Below are positions 42,266 through 50,371 of a stretch of DNA of 64,000 nucleotides, one piece after another; the stretch's first letter is position 1, and each line of letters begins with the position of its first letter. The notes below the pieces were generated by a model. It saw nothing but the letters and a program-made list of their open reading frames with translations. It had not been told where the DNA came from and made no database searches. The translations under genes were made by a program, and so were the position numbers. The DNA is from Spongiactinospora sp. TRM90649 (GTDB taxonomy: Bacteria > Actinomycetota > Actinomycetes > Streptosporangiales > Streptosporangiaceae): the NCBI RefSeq assembly GCF_029382225.1, contig NZ_JARLTC010000013.1:142657-206656 (forward strand), in the 5' to 3' direction.

Positions 42266-43432
42266 GTGAGCACGCTCTCCCCCGAGATCCTGGCCGAGCT
42301 GGAACGGCAGGCCATCGAGCTGCCGAGCTGGGCGTTCGGCAACTCGGGCACCCGTTTCAAGGTGTTCTCGACGCCGGGAACGCCGCGCGACCCGTACGAG
42401 AAGATCGCCGATGCCGCGCAGGTGCACGCGCACACGGCCCTCGCCCCGACCGTCGCCCTGCACATCCCATGGGACAGGGTCGACTCCTACGACGACTTGC
42501 GCAGGCACGCGGAGGGCCTCGGCGTCGCCCTCGGCACGATCAACTCGAACACCTTCCAGGACGACGACTACCGGCTCGGCGCCCTCACCCACGAGGATCC
42601 CCGGATCCGGCGGAAGGCGATCGACCACCACATCGAGTGCATCGACGTCATGCACGCCACCGGCAGCCGCGACCTGAAGATCTGGCTCGCCGAAGGCTCG
42701 AACTACCCGGGCCAGGCCGACCTGCGCGGCCGTCAGGATCGCCTGCACGAGTCGCTGAAGACCATCTACGACCGGCTCGGCGAGGGACAGCGCCTCGTAC
42801 TTGAGTACAAGCTCTTCGAGCCGGCGTTCTACCACACCGACGTGCCCGACTGGGGCACGAGTTACGTCCAGGTCGCCGCGCTCGGCGAGCAGGCCATGGT
42901 CTGCCTCGACACCGGGCACCACGCGCCAGGCACCAACATCGAGTTCATCGTGATGCAGTTGCTGCGCCTGGGCAGGCTCGGGTCCTTCGACTTCAACTCG
43001 CGCTTCTACGCCGACGACGACCTCATCGTCGGCGCGGCCGACCCGTTCCAGTTGTTCCGCATCCTCTTCGAGGTCGTCCGCGGCGGCGGCCTCAACCACC
43101 CCGACATCGCGTTCATGCTCGACCAGTGCCACAACGTCGAGGACAAGATCCCCGGCCAGATCCGCTCGGTGCTCAACGTGCAGGAGATGACCGCGCGCGC
43201 CCTGCTCGTGGACCGCGCGGCCCTCGCCGCCGCCCAGCGCGGCGGCGACGTGCTGGAGGCGAACCGCGTCCTGATGGACGCGTTCCACACCGACGTGCGC
43301 CCGGCCCTCGCGGAGTGGCGCGAGTCGCGGGGCCTGCCCGCCGACCCGATGACGGCCTTCGCCCGGTCGGGCCACCTCGAAAGGACCGCCGGGGAGCGCG
43401 TCGGCGGCACACAGGCCGGCTGGGGCGCGTGA
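42266..43432 (+). CDS. rhaI: L-rhamnose isomerase, RhaI (Rhizobium/Pseudomonas) type
   Basis: Isomerises L-rhamnose to L-rhamnulose. 388 residues, TIM-barrel metalloenzyme. WLAEGSNYPGQ, VLEYKLFEPAFYHTDVPDWGT (key EYKLFEPAFY), LDTGHHAPGTNIE and SFDFNSRFYADDDL mark the metal and substrate site and identify the non-RhaA class. GTG start after GAAGGA. It is the first of three genes that form the standard rhamnose route. Confidence 0.92.
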   Translation: MSTLSPEILAELERQAIELPSWAFGNSGTRFKVFSTPGTPRDPYEKIADAAQVHAHTALAPTVALHIPWDRVDSYDDLRRHAEGLGVALGTINSNTFQDDDYRLGALTHEDPRIRRKAIDHHIECIDVMHATGSRDLKIWLAEGSNYPGQADLRGRQDRLHESLKTIYDRLGEGQRLVLEYKLFEPAFYHTDVPDWGTSYVQVAALGEQAMVCLDTGHHAPGTNIEFIVMQLLRLGRLGSFDFNSRFYADDDLIVGAADPFQLFRILFEVVRGGGLNHPDIAFMLDQCHNVEDKIPGQIRSVLNVQEMTARALLVDRAALAAAQRGGDVLEANRVLMDAFHTDVRPALAEWRESRGLPADPMTAFARSGHLERTAGERVGGTQAGWGA

Positions 43433-43454
43433 CCCCATAGAAAGGATCCCGCTC

Positions 43455-45509
43455 ATGACGAACCAGGCAGTCGCCGACCTCATCGCGCGGTCGAACCGCC
43501 TCGGCTCCGACCCGAAGAACACGAACTACGCCGGCGGCAACACGTCGGCGAAGGGCGCCGGGACCGACCCGGTGACCGGCGAGCCCGTCGAACTGCTCTG
43601 GGTGAAGGGCTCGGGCGGTGACCTGGGCACGCTCACCGAGGCCGGGCTCGCGGTGCTGCGCCTCGACCGGCTCCGCGACCTCGTGCGGGTGTACCCGGGC
43701 GTCGAACGCGACGACGAGATGGTCGCCGCGTTCGACCACTGCCTGTTCGGGCTGGGCGGGCCGGACGGCGGGCGCGGCGCCGCGCCGTCCATCGACACGG
43801 CCATGCACGGCCTCGTCGACGCCGCGCACGTCGACCACCTGCACCCGGATTCGGGCATCGCCATCGCCACCGCCGCCGACGGCGAGGACCTCACGAAGAG
43901 GATCTTCGGGGACCGGGTCGTGTGGGTGCCGTGGCGCCGCCCGGGCTTCCGGCTCGGCCTCGACATCGCCGAGATCAAGGCGAACAGCCCGCGCGCGGTC
44001 GGCTGCGTCCTCGGCGGCCACGGCATCACCGCGTGGGGCGACACCGCCGAGGAGAGCGAGCGGAACTCGCTCTGGATCATCGACACCGCCGCGGCGTACC
44101 TCGCCGAGCACGGCGACCCTGAGCCGTTCGGCGCGGTCGTGCCGGGCTACGAGCCGTTGCCCGAGGCAGAGCGGCGCGCGCGGGCCGCCGCGCTCGCGCC
44201 GGCGATCCGCGGGCTCGCGTCGCACGACAAGCCGCAGGTCGGCCACTTCACCGACGTCGAGGCGGTGCTCGACTTCCTCTCCCGCGAGAAGCTGCGCCCG
44301 CTCGCGGCGCTCGGCACGAGCTGCCCCGACCACTTCCTGCGCACGAAGGTGAAGCCGCTGGTGCTCGACCTGCCGGCGTCGGCGACCGTCGAGGAGGGCA
44401 TCGCGCGCCTGAAGGAGCTGCACGAGCGGTACCGCGCCGACTATCGGGCGTACTACGACGCCTACGCGACCGAGGACTCCCCGGCGATCCGCGGCGCCGA
44501 CCCGGCGATCGTGCTCGTGCCCGGCGTCGGCATGTTCTCGTTCGGCAAGGACAAGCGGACCGCGCGCGTGGCCGGCGAGTTCTACGTGAACGCGATCAAC
44601 GTGATGCGCGGCGCCGAGGCGGTCTCGACCTATGCCCCCATCTCCGACGAGGAGAAGTTCCGCATCGAGTACTGGGCGCTTGAGGAGGCCAAACTGCGAC
44701 GCATGCCGAAGCCCGGGACGCACGCGACGCGCGTCGCGCTCGTCACCGGCGCGGCCTCCGGCATCGGAAAGGCCGTCGCCACCCGGCTCGCGGCCGAGGG
44801 CGCCTGCGTGGTCGTCGCCGACCTCGACCTTGAGAAGGCGCGGGCGGTGGCGGCCGGACTCGGCGGCGCCGATGTCGCGATCGGCGTACGGGCGAACGTT
44901 ACCGACGCCGCGCAGGTGCGGGCCGCGATCGACGAGGCGGTGCTCGCCTTCGGTGGCCTGGACCTCGTGGTGAACAACGCCGGTCTCTCGCTCTCCAAGC
45001 CGCTCCTTTCGACCACCGAGGCCGACTGGGACCTCCAGCACGACGTCATGGCCAAGGGCTCGTTCCTCGTGTCGAAGGCCGCGGCGCGGGTGCTCGTCGA
45101 GCAGGGCCTCGGCGGCGACATCGTCTACATCTCGTCGAAGAACTCGGTGTTCGCCGGGCCGAACAACATCGCCTACTCGGCGGCGAAGGCCGACCAGGCA
45201 CACCAGGTGCGCCTGCTCGCGGCCGAACTCGGCGAGCACGGTGTCAGGGTCAACGGGGTCAACCCCGACGGCGTCGTGCGCGGCTCGGGAATCTTCGCCT
45301 CGGGCTGGGGCGCCGACCGGGCGAAGACCTACGGCATCGCCGAGGAGGACCTCGGCGCGTTCTACGCGGGGCGGACGATCCTGAAGCGCGAGGTGCTGCC
45401 CGAGCACGTCGCGAACGCGGTGTACGTGCTCACCGGCCCCGAGCTGCGCCACACCACCGGCCTGCACGTCCCCGTCGACGCGGGGGTCGCCGCCGCGTTC
45501 CTGCGATGA
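43455..45509 (+). CDS. rhaD-rhaE: Bifunctional rhamnulose-1-phosphate aldolase/lactaldehyde (short-chain) dehydrogenase
   Basis: 684 residues with two domains. Residues about 1-410 form a class II aldolase: KNTNYAGGNTSAKG, LWVKGSGGDLGTL and the metal histidines in DHLHPDSG. The rest is a short-chain dehydrogenase with VTGAASGIGKAVA and YSAAKADQAHQ (YxxxK). Together they split rhamnulose-1-phosphate into dihydroxyacetone phosphate and L-lactaldehyde and oxidise the latter. Such fusions are well known in rhizobial and actinobacterial rhamnose clusters. ATG after AAAGGA; stop overlaps rhaB (ATGA). Confidence 0.92.
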   Translation: MTNQAVADLIARSNRLGSDPKNTNYAGGNTSAKGAGTDPVTGEPVELLWVKGSGGDLGTLTEAGLAVLRLDRLRDLVRVYPGVERDDEMVAAFDHCLFGLGGPDGGRGAAPSIDTAMHGLVDAAHVDHLHPDSGIAIATAADGEDLTKRIFGDRVVWVPWRRPGFRLGLDIAEIKANSPRAVGCVLGGHGITAWGDTAEESERNSLWIIDTAAAYLAEHGDPEPFGAVVPGYEPLPEAERRARAAALAPAIRGLASHDKPQVGHFTDVEAVLDFLSREKLRPLAALGTSCPDHFLRTKVKPLVLDLPASATVEEGIARLKELHERYRADYRAYYDAYATEDSPAIRGADPAIVLVPGVGMFSFGKDKRTARVAGEFYVNAINVMRGAEAVSTYAPISDEEKFRIEYWALEEAKLRRMPKPGTHATRVALVTGAASGIGKAVATRLAAEGACVVVADLDLEKARAVAAGLGGADVAIGVRANVTDAAQVRAAIDEAVLAFGGLDLVVNNAGLSLSKPLLSTTEADWDLQHDVMAKGSFLVSKAAARVLVEQGLGGDIVYISSKNSVFAGPNNIAYSAAKADQAHQVRLLAAELGEHGVRVNGVNPDGVVRGSGIFASGWGADRAKTYGIAEEDLGAFYAGRTILKREVLPEHVANAVYVLTGPELRHTTGLHVPVDAGVAAAFLR

Positions 45510-46960
45510 CCGCCGGGGCGTTCGCCGCCGTCGACCTCGGGGCCACGAGCGGCCGGGTCGTCGTCGGGCACGTCGACCAGGCGGCAGGCACGCTCGGGCT
45601 CGACCACGTCGCGCGGTTCCCGAACGAGCCCGTGCGCCTGGCGTCCGGCCTGCACTGGGACCTCACGGTGCTGTACCGCGACCTCACGCGCGGGCTCGCG
45701 GACGCCTTCCGCCGCGAGCCCCGCGTCGCGTCGGTCGGCGTGGACTCCTGGGCCGTCGACTACGCGCTGCTGCGCGGCGACCGCGTCCTCGGAGAGCCGT
45801 TCCACTACCGCGACGAACGCAACGGGGCCGCGGCCGGGGCGGTGCACGCGCGGGTGCCGTTCGAGGAGCTGTACCGCCGCAACGGCCTGCAGTTCCTGCC
45901 GTTCAACACCGTGTACCAGCTCGCGGCCGAGCGGGCGGACGGACACCTCGGGCTCGCCGACTCGCTCCTGCTCATCCCCGACCTGATCGGCTTCCGGCTC
46001 ACCGGCGCGAAGGCCGCCGAACGCACCAACGCCTCGACGACCGGCCTGCTGAACATCGAGACGGGCGAGTGGGACCGCGAGCTCGCCGACCGGCTCGGGC
46101 TCAGGGCGTCGCTGCTGCCCCGCCTCGTCTCGCCGGGGGACCCGCTCGGCGGCCTGCGGCCGGGAGTCGCCGCCGAACTCGGCGCGCCCGCCGGGACGCG
46201 GGTCGTGGCCGTCGGCTCGCACGACACCGCCTCGGCGGTCGCCGCCGTGCCGATGCGCCCCGAGTCCGCGGCCTACATCTCCTGCGGCACCTGGGGCCTG
46301 GTCGGCGTCGAACTCGAACGGCCGGTGACCACGGACGCCGCGCGCGAGGCGAACTTCACGAACGAGGGCGGTGTGGACGGCCGGGTGCGGTTCCTGCGCA
46401 ACGTCATGGGGCTCTGGCTGCTGTCGGAGTCGGTGCGCTGGTGGGAGCGCGACGGCTCGACGATCGAGCTGCCCCGGCTTCTCGCGCAGGCGGAGGCGGT
46501 CACGACCGCGATGCCCGTGTTCGATGTGAACGACCCACGCTTTCTCGCCCCGGGCGACGTGCCGGGACGCATCGCCGAGTGGTGCGCCGAGCACGGCGTC
46601 GCCGCGCCCCGGAGCCGCGCGGAGTTCGCCCGCTCGATCGTCGAGAGCCTGGCCGAGGCGTTCGCGGGAGCCGTGCGCACGGCCTCGGCCCTCTCTGGCG
46701 TCGCCGTCGAGACCATCCACCTCGTGGGCGGCGGTGCGCTCAACACGCTGCTCTGCCGACGCACGGCCCACCGCTCGGGCCTCCCGGTGCTCGCGGGCCC
46801 CGTGGAGGCCACGGCGATCGGCAACGTCCTCGTCCAGGCCCGCGCCGCGGGCGTCGCCGAAGGCGGCCTTGAGGCACTCCGCTCACTCGTCGCCCGCGCG
46901 TTCACCCCGGCACGCCACGACCCGGCCGGCCCGGGACGTCTCCGGACGGCTCCGCCTTGA
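45506..46960 (+). CDS. rhaB: Rhamnulokinase
   Basis: Phosphorylates L-rhamnulose at C1. 484 residues, FGGY carbohydrate-kinase fold. N-terminal phosphate loop DLGATSGRVVVG (11-22), catalytic base Asp in VDSWAVDYAL, and ISCGTWGLVGVE near the C-terminal hinge are the RhaB hallmarks. Its last 59 bases overlap the convergent AMP-ligase gene. Third and last gene of the rhamnose catabolic set. Confidence 0.92.
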   Translation: MTAGAFAAVDLGATSGRVVVGHVDQAAGTLGLDHVARFPNEPVRLASGLHWDLTVLYRDLTRGLADAFRREPRVASVGVDSWAVDYALLRGDRVLGEPFHYRDERNGAAAGAVHARVPFEELYRRNGLQFLPFNTVYQLAAERADGHLGLADSLLLIPDLIGFRLTGAKAAERTNASTTGLLNIETGEWDRELADRLGLRASLLPRLVSPGDPLGGLRPGVAAELGAPAGTRVVAVGSHDTASAVAAVPMRPESAAYISCGTWGLVGVELERPVTTDAAREANFTNEGGVDGRVRFLRNVMGLWLLSESVRWWERDGSTIELPRLLAQAEAVTTAMPVFDVNDPRFLAPGDVPGRIAEWCAEHGVAAPRSRAEFARSIVESLAEAFAGAVRTASALSGVAVETIHLVGGGALNTLLCRRTAHRSGLPVLAGPVEATAIGNVLVQARAAGVAEGGLEALRSLVARAFTPARHDPAGPGRLRTAPP

Positions 46961-48611
46961 GGCGGTCGGCGATGTCGGCCCTGAGGGCCTTCTTGTCGAT
47001 CTTCCCGACCTTGGTCCAGGCGAGTTCGTCGACGACGACGAGCCGTTCGGGGAGCTTGAAGCGGGCGACCTCCGCGCTCTCCATCCGCGCGCGGATCTCC
47101 TCCAGCGTCACGGTGGCCCCGGCCCGGGGCACGACGTACAGGCACACGCGTTCCCCGAGCACGGGATCCGGCATGGCCACGGCGGCGACCTGGTTCACGG
47201 AGGGAAGCCGGTAGACGAGGTTCTCGACCTCCTCGGCGGAGATCTTCTCGCCGCCCCTGTTGATCATGTCCTTGTCGCGGCCGGCCACCACCAGGTTGCC
47301 CTCGGGCGTGCGCAGGCAGATGTCGCCCGTGCGGAACCAGCCGTCGCCGGTGAAGGAGCGGGCGTTGTGCTCCGCCGCCCGGTAGTACCCGCGAGGGGTG
47401 TACGGGCCGCGGGTGAGCAGGAATCCGGGCTGTCCGTCCGGTACGTCCTGGTCCTGCTCGTCCACGATCCTGATCTCGTCGGACGGGCAGATGGGACGGC
47501 CCTGGGTGGTGCAGACCGTCTCCAGAGGGTCGTCCAGGCGGGTGAAGTTCAGCAGGCCCTCCGCCATGCCGAACACCTGCTGCGGCGTCGCCCCGAGCAC
47601 CGGCCGCACCTTGCGGGCCAGCTCGTCCGCGAGGCGGGCGCCGCCGACCTGGAGCACCCGCAGGCTCGCGACCTGGTCGGCGCCGTGCTGGACGGCGTGG
47701 TCCAGCCAGCGGCCGGCGACCGCGGGCACCACCGCCGTGTGCGTGACGCCTTCGGCCGCGATCGTGGCGAAGGCCCGTACCGGCTCGGGTGAGGGCAGCA
47801 TGACCACCCGCCCACCGGCGAGCAGCACGCCCAGGATCCCCGGGCAGGCGAGCGGGAAGTTGTGCCCGGCGGGCAGGCTGACCAGGTAAACCGACTCGGA
47901 TGTGATCCCGGCGACCTCGGCACTGGCTCTGGCGTTGTAGGCGTAGTCGTCGTGCGTGCGGGCGATCAGCTTGGGCAGGCCCGTCGTACCGCCGGACAGC
48001 AGGAAGACGGCCACGTCCCGGGAAGACGGCGGCGGCGCGTCGAACCCGGCCTGATCGGTGGGAGGGCCGCACAGGGCCCGCAGGTCGATGCTCCCGGGTT
48101 CGACGTCGTCCCCGGCGACCAGCACCCGCCATCCGGCCCCGGTGGCGGCGCGTACATCGGCCGCGAGCTCGTGGGCGAGCCGCTGGTGGTCGAAGTCCCT
48201 GCTCCGGTCGGGGACGGCGATCGCCACCGCCTCGGCGTGCACGGCCAGATAGGTGAGCTCGGACCGGCGATGGGCGGGCAGCGCCATCACCGGCACGACG
48301 CCCGTGCGCAGGCACGCCAGGAGCAGGACGACGAACTCCCACGTGTTGCCGAGCTGCATCACGATCCGGTCGCCCGGGGCGATGCCCAGGTCACGCAGGC
48401 GCATGGCGGCGGCGTCGGCGCGGCCGGCCAGCTCGCCGTGCGTGAGGCGGAACCCCGTCCCGTCGATCAGCGCCGGGGCGGTGGGATCGCGGTCGGCGAC
48501 CTCCCGCAGCAGGGTGCCGATCGCCGCCCCGGCCCAGTAACCCCGCTCGGTGAACCGGGCGACGTCGGCGTCGGGCCAGGGCACGGTGTGCTCACTGATC
48601 GGGGTGGGCAT
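46902..48611 (-). CDS. Aryl-acid AMP ligase, salicylate type (SdgA/DhbE-like)
   Basis: 569 residues, ANL adenylating enzyme. LLSGGTTGLPKL is the P-loop, GHNFPLACPG and AEGLLNFTRLDDP are the aryl-binding loops, and KVGKIDKKAL holds the C-terminal lysine. From the DhbE code as I recall it, cysteine in ACPG and leucine in GLLN are seen in salicylate-specific enzymes, where 2,3-dihydroxybenzoate enzymes have serine and valine. ATG 48611 is chosen because AGGAAGG lies seven bases upstream. No carrier domain or siderophore genes adjoin, so catabolic activation is more likely than siderophore assembly. Confidence 0.82.
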   Translation of the reverse strand: MPTPISEHTVPWPDADVARFTERGYWAGAAIGTLLREVADRDPTAPALIDGTGFRLTHGELAGRADAAAMRLRDLGIAPGDRIVMQLGNTWEFVVLLLACLRTGVVPVMALPAHRRSELTYLAVHAEAVAIAVPDRSRDFDHQRLAHELAADVRAATGAGWRVLVAGDDVEPGSIDLRALCGPPTDQAGFDAPPPSSRDVAVFLLSGGTTGLPKLIARTHDDYAYNARASAEVAGITSESVYLVSLPAGHNFPLACPGILGVLLAGGRVVMLPSPEPVRAFATIAAEGVTHTAVVPAVAGRWLDHAVQHGADQVASLRVLQVGGARLADELARKVRPVLGATPQQVFGMAEGLLNFTRLDDPLETVCTTQGRPICPSDEIRIVDEQDQDVPDGQPGFLLTRGPYTPRGYYRAAEHNARSFTGDGWFRTGDICLRTPEGNLVVAGRDKDMINRGGEKISAEEVENLVYRLPSVNQVAAVAMPDPVLGERVCLYVVPRAGATVTLEEIRARMESAEVARFKLPERLVVVDELAWTKVGKIDKKALRADIADRLKAEPSGDVPGRPGRGVPG

Positions 48612-48819
48612 CGTCGGCCTTCCTGGTGAGGATGACGGCGTCAAGCGCGACCAGACCTCGCGGCGTGAGCCGTAGCGGATTGACCTCGATCTCCGTCTTG
48701 TGCAGGACGTCGGCGTCCAGCAGCTTCACGGCCACCGCCGCCCCGATGGCGTCGAACGCGGCGTGAGCCCCGACGACCGCGATGCCCCGTGGCGCGAACA
48801 GCGGGCCGAGGTCGCTCAT
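48592..48819 (-). pseudogene. 75-codon chimera of an ADP-forming acyl-CoA synthetase (internally deleted)
   Basis: The frame starts at ATG 48819 and is intact, but the product is a patchwork: LGPLFAPRGIAVVGA is the N-terminal CoA-binding domain; GAAVAVKLLDADVLHKTE is the start of the ATP-grasp domain; IEVNPLRLTPRGLVALDAV is the C-terminal end. In family members of about 700 residues these pieces lie hundreds of residues apart. Two in-frame deletions have therefore removed about 90%. It still overlaps the upstream hydroxylase gene in ATGA and overlaps the AMP-ligase start, so it keeps the operon coupled. Confidence 0.8.
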
Positions 48820-50366
48820 GCGAGCACCCCGACCAGGTCCGCGCGGCCGGACAGCACCGTGGTCAGCGCCCGGTCCCGGTCGAGCTCCGGTTCGATCAGC
48901 AGCGCGGGACGTCCCGTGCGCATTCGTGCCTCCTCGCACAGCCGGGTGCGGGTCAGGGCCGTGCCGCCGTGCACGGCGACCAGCGCCGCGCCCGTGGCGA
49001 TGGGCGGGTGAGGCAGGTCGGCCTCGGTGTCCGGCGCCTCCAGCAGCGCGCCCCACGCGCCGGGCAGCGGAACCGCGGACAGCGGCAGATCGGTCGTTCC
49101 CCGGACGGCGGCGGGGGCGCCGTCCGGGCCGGGCACGACGTCGAGCAGCCGTCCGGGCGCCGACCAGCCCTCCGATTCGAAGCGCGTCTCCAGGGGGGCG
49201 GCCCCGTGCAGGCCCCGCCAACGGCGGTGGGCCCACTCGACGAAGTCCGGCGCACGCCTGGCCAGCCGCGCGTCCGAGATGCTGCGCGACAGGAAGTGGT
49301 AGGCGAACTGCCACGGTTCGAGGGCGTCGTAGTAGCGGCCGAAACTCTCCCACCAGGCGAGGCTGGGCCGCGCCGAGTCCTGGATGTGCCGGACCGGCGG
49401 CTGGGCCGCCCGCTCGTAGCCCGCGAGGGCGGCCCCGAGATCGCCCGGGTGCGCGGCCAGCGCCCGCGCGAGCGCGACGGCGTCCTCCATGGCCATCTTG
49501 GTGCCCGAGCCCACCGAGAAGTGCGCGGTGTGCACGGCGTCACCGAGCAGCGCGACGGGCCTCGGGGCCGGCGTGTGCCAGTGGCGGGTGCGGCGCGTGC
49601 GGAAGCTGCCCCATCGGGAGTTGTTGGTGAGCAGCCGCCCGCCCTCGATCTGCTCGGCGAACAGCTCCTCCAGGTACGCCTTGGAGCGCGTGTCGCTGAC
49701 CCCGGCCGGTTGACCCTCGTCGAACGCGTCGAGACCGGCGCGCCGCCAGGACGCCTCGTCGGTCTCCACGATGAAGGTCGACATGGTGTCGGAGATCGGA
49801 TACCCGTGCACCGCGAAGACGCCGTCGGGGCCTCGTTCGTGGACGAAGGTGAGCCCGTCGAAGAGATGGTCGGTGCCGAACCAGATGAACTTGGCCGCGG
49901 CGGTCTCCACCTCCGAGCCGAGACCGGGGCCGAGCGCTTCGCGGATCTTCGAGGAGGCCCCGTCCGCGGCCACCACGAGGTCGTAGCCCGCCAGGTCGTC
50001 GAGCGTCACCTCGGTGGAGAACCGGAGGTCCGCCCCAAGCGAGCGGGCCCGCTCCTGCAGGAGCAGGAGCAGGGTGCGCCGGACGATCGCGGCCATGCCG
50101 TTGCCGCCGCACCTGATCCTCTCGCCCTTCAGCCGGAGCTCGATGTGGTCCCAGTGCCTGCCGTGCTCGGTCAGCGCGCCGCGCAGCACGGGGTCCGCCT
50201 CGTGGATCGCCGCGAGGGTCCGGTCGGAGAAGACCACCCCGAAGCCGAAGGTGTCGTCGGCGCGGTTGCGCTCGAAGACGGTCACCTCCGACGACGGGTC
50301 CGCCTGCCGGATCAGCGCGGCGAAGAACAACCCGCCGGGCCCGCCGCCGGCCACCGCGATGCGCAC
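48816..50366 (-). CDS. FAD-dependent aryl-CoA hydroxylase, SdgC (salicylyl-CoA 5-hydroxylase)-like
   Basis: 516 residues. FAD motif GGGPGG (7-12), DG motif VVAADGASSKIREA, and GDAVHTAHFSVGSGTKMAMEDAVAL with the FAD-ribityl GD pair. The N-terminal 400 residues follow salicylyl-CoA/2-aminobenzoyl-CoA hydroxylases. The last 110 residues, ending in TVLSGRADLVGVLA, resemble the tail of the flavin-oxidoreductase domain that bifunctional relatives carry, but the bulk of that domain is absent. Whether this is an evolved short form or a deletion is unclear. It starts six bases after the next monooxygenase gene ends. Confidence 0.75.
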   Translation of the reverse strand: MRIAVAGGGPGGLFFAALIRQADPSSEVTVFERNRADDTFGFGVVFSDRTLAAIHEADPVLRGALTEHGRHWDHIELRLKGERIRCGGNGMAAIVRRTLLLLLQERARSLGADLRFSTEVTLDDLAGYDLVVAADGASSKIREALGPGLGSEVETAAAKFIWFGTDHLFDGLTFVHERGPDGVFAVHGYPISDTMSTFIVETDEASWRRAGLDAFDEGQPAGVSDTRSKAYLEELFAEQIEGGRLLTNNSRWGSFRTRRTRHWHTPAPRPVALLGDAVHTAHFSVGSGTKMAMEDAVALARALAAHPGDLGAALAGYERAAQPPVRHIQDSARPSLAWWESFGRYYDALEPWQFAYHFLSRSISDARLARRAPDFVEWAHRRWRGLHGAAPLETRFESEGWSAPGRLLDVVPGPDGAPAAVRGTTDLPLSAVPLPGAWGALLEAPDTEADLPHPPIATGAALVAVHGGTALTRTRLCEEARMRTGRPALLIEPELDRDRALTTVLSGRADLVGVLA

Positions 50367-50371
50367 GGCCG

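Noticed and set aside
46902..48611. Siderophore (salicylate or dihydroxybenzoate) biosynthesis
   Set aside because: The ligase would fit, but there is no isochorismate synthase, carrier protein or condensation gene next to it. The neighbours are ring hydroxylases and cleavage enzymes.
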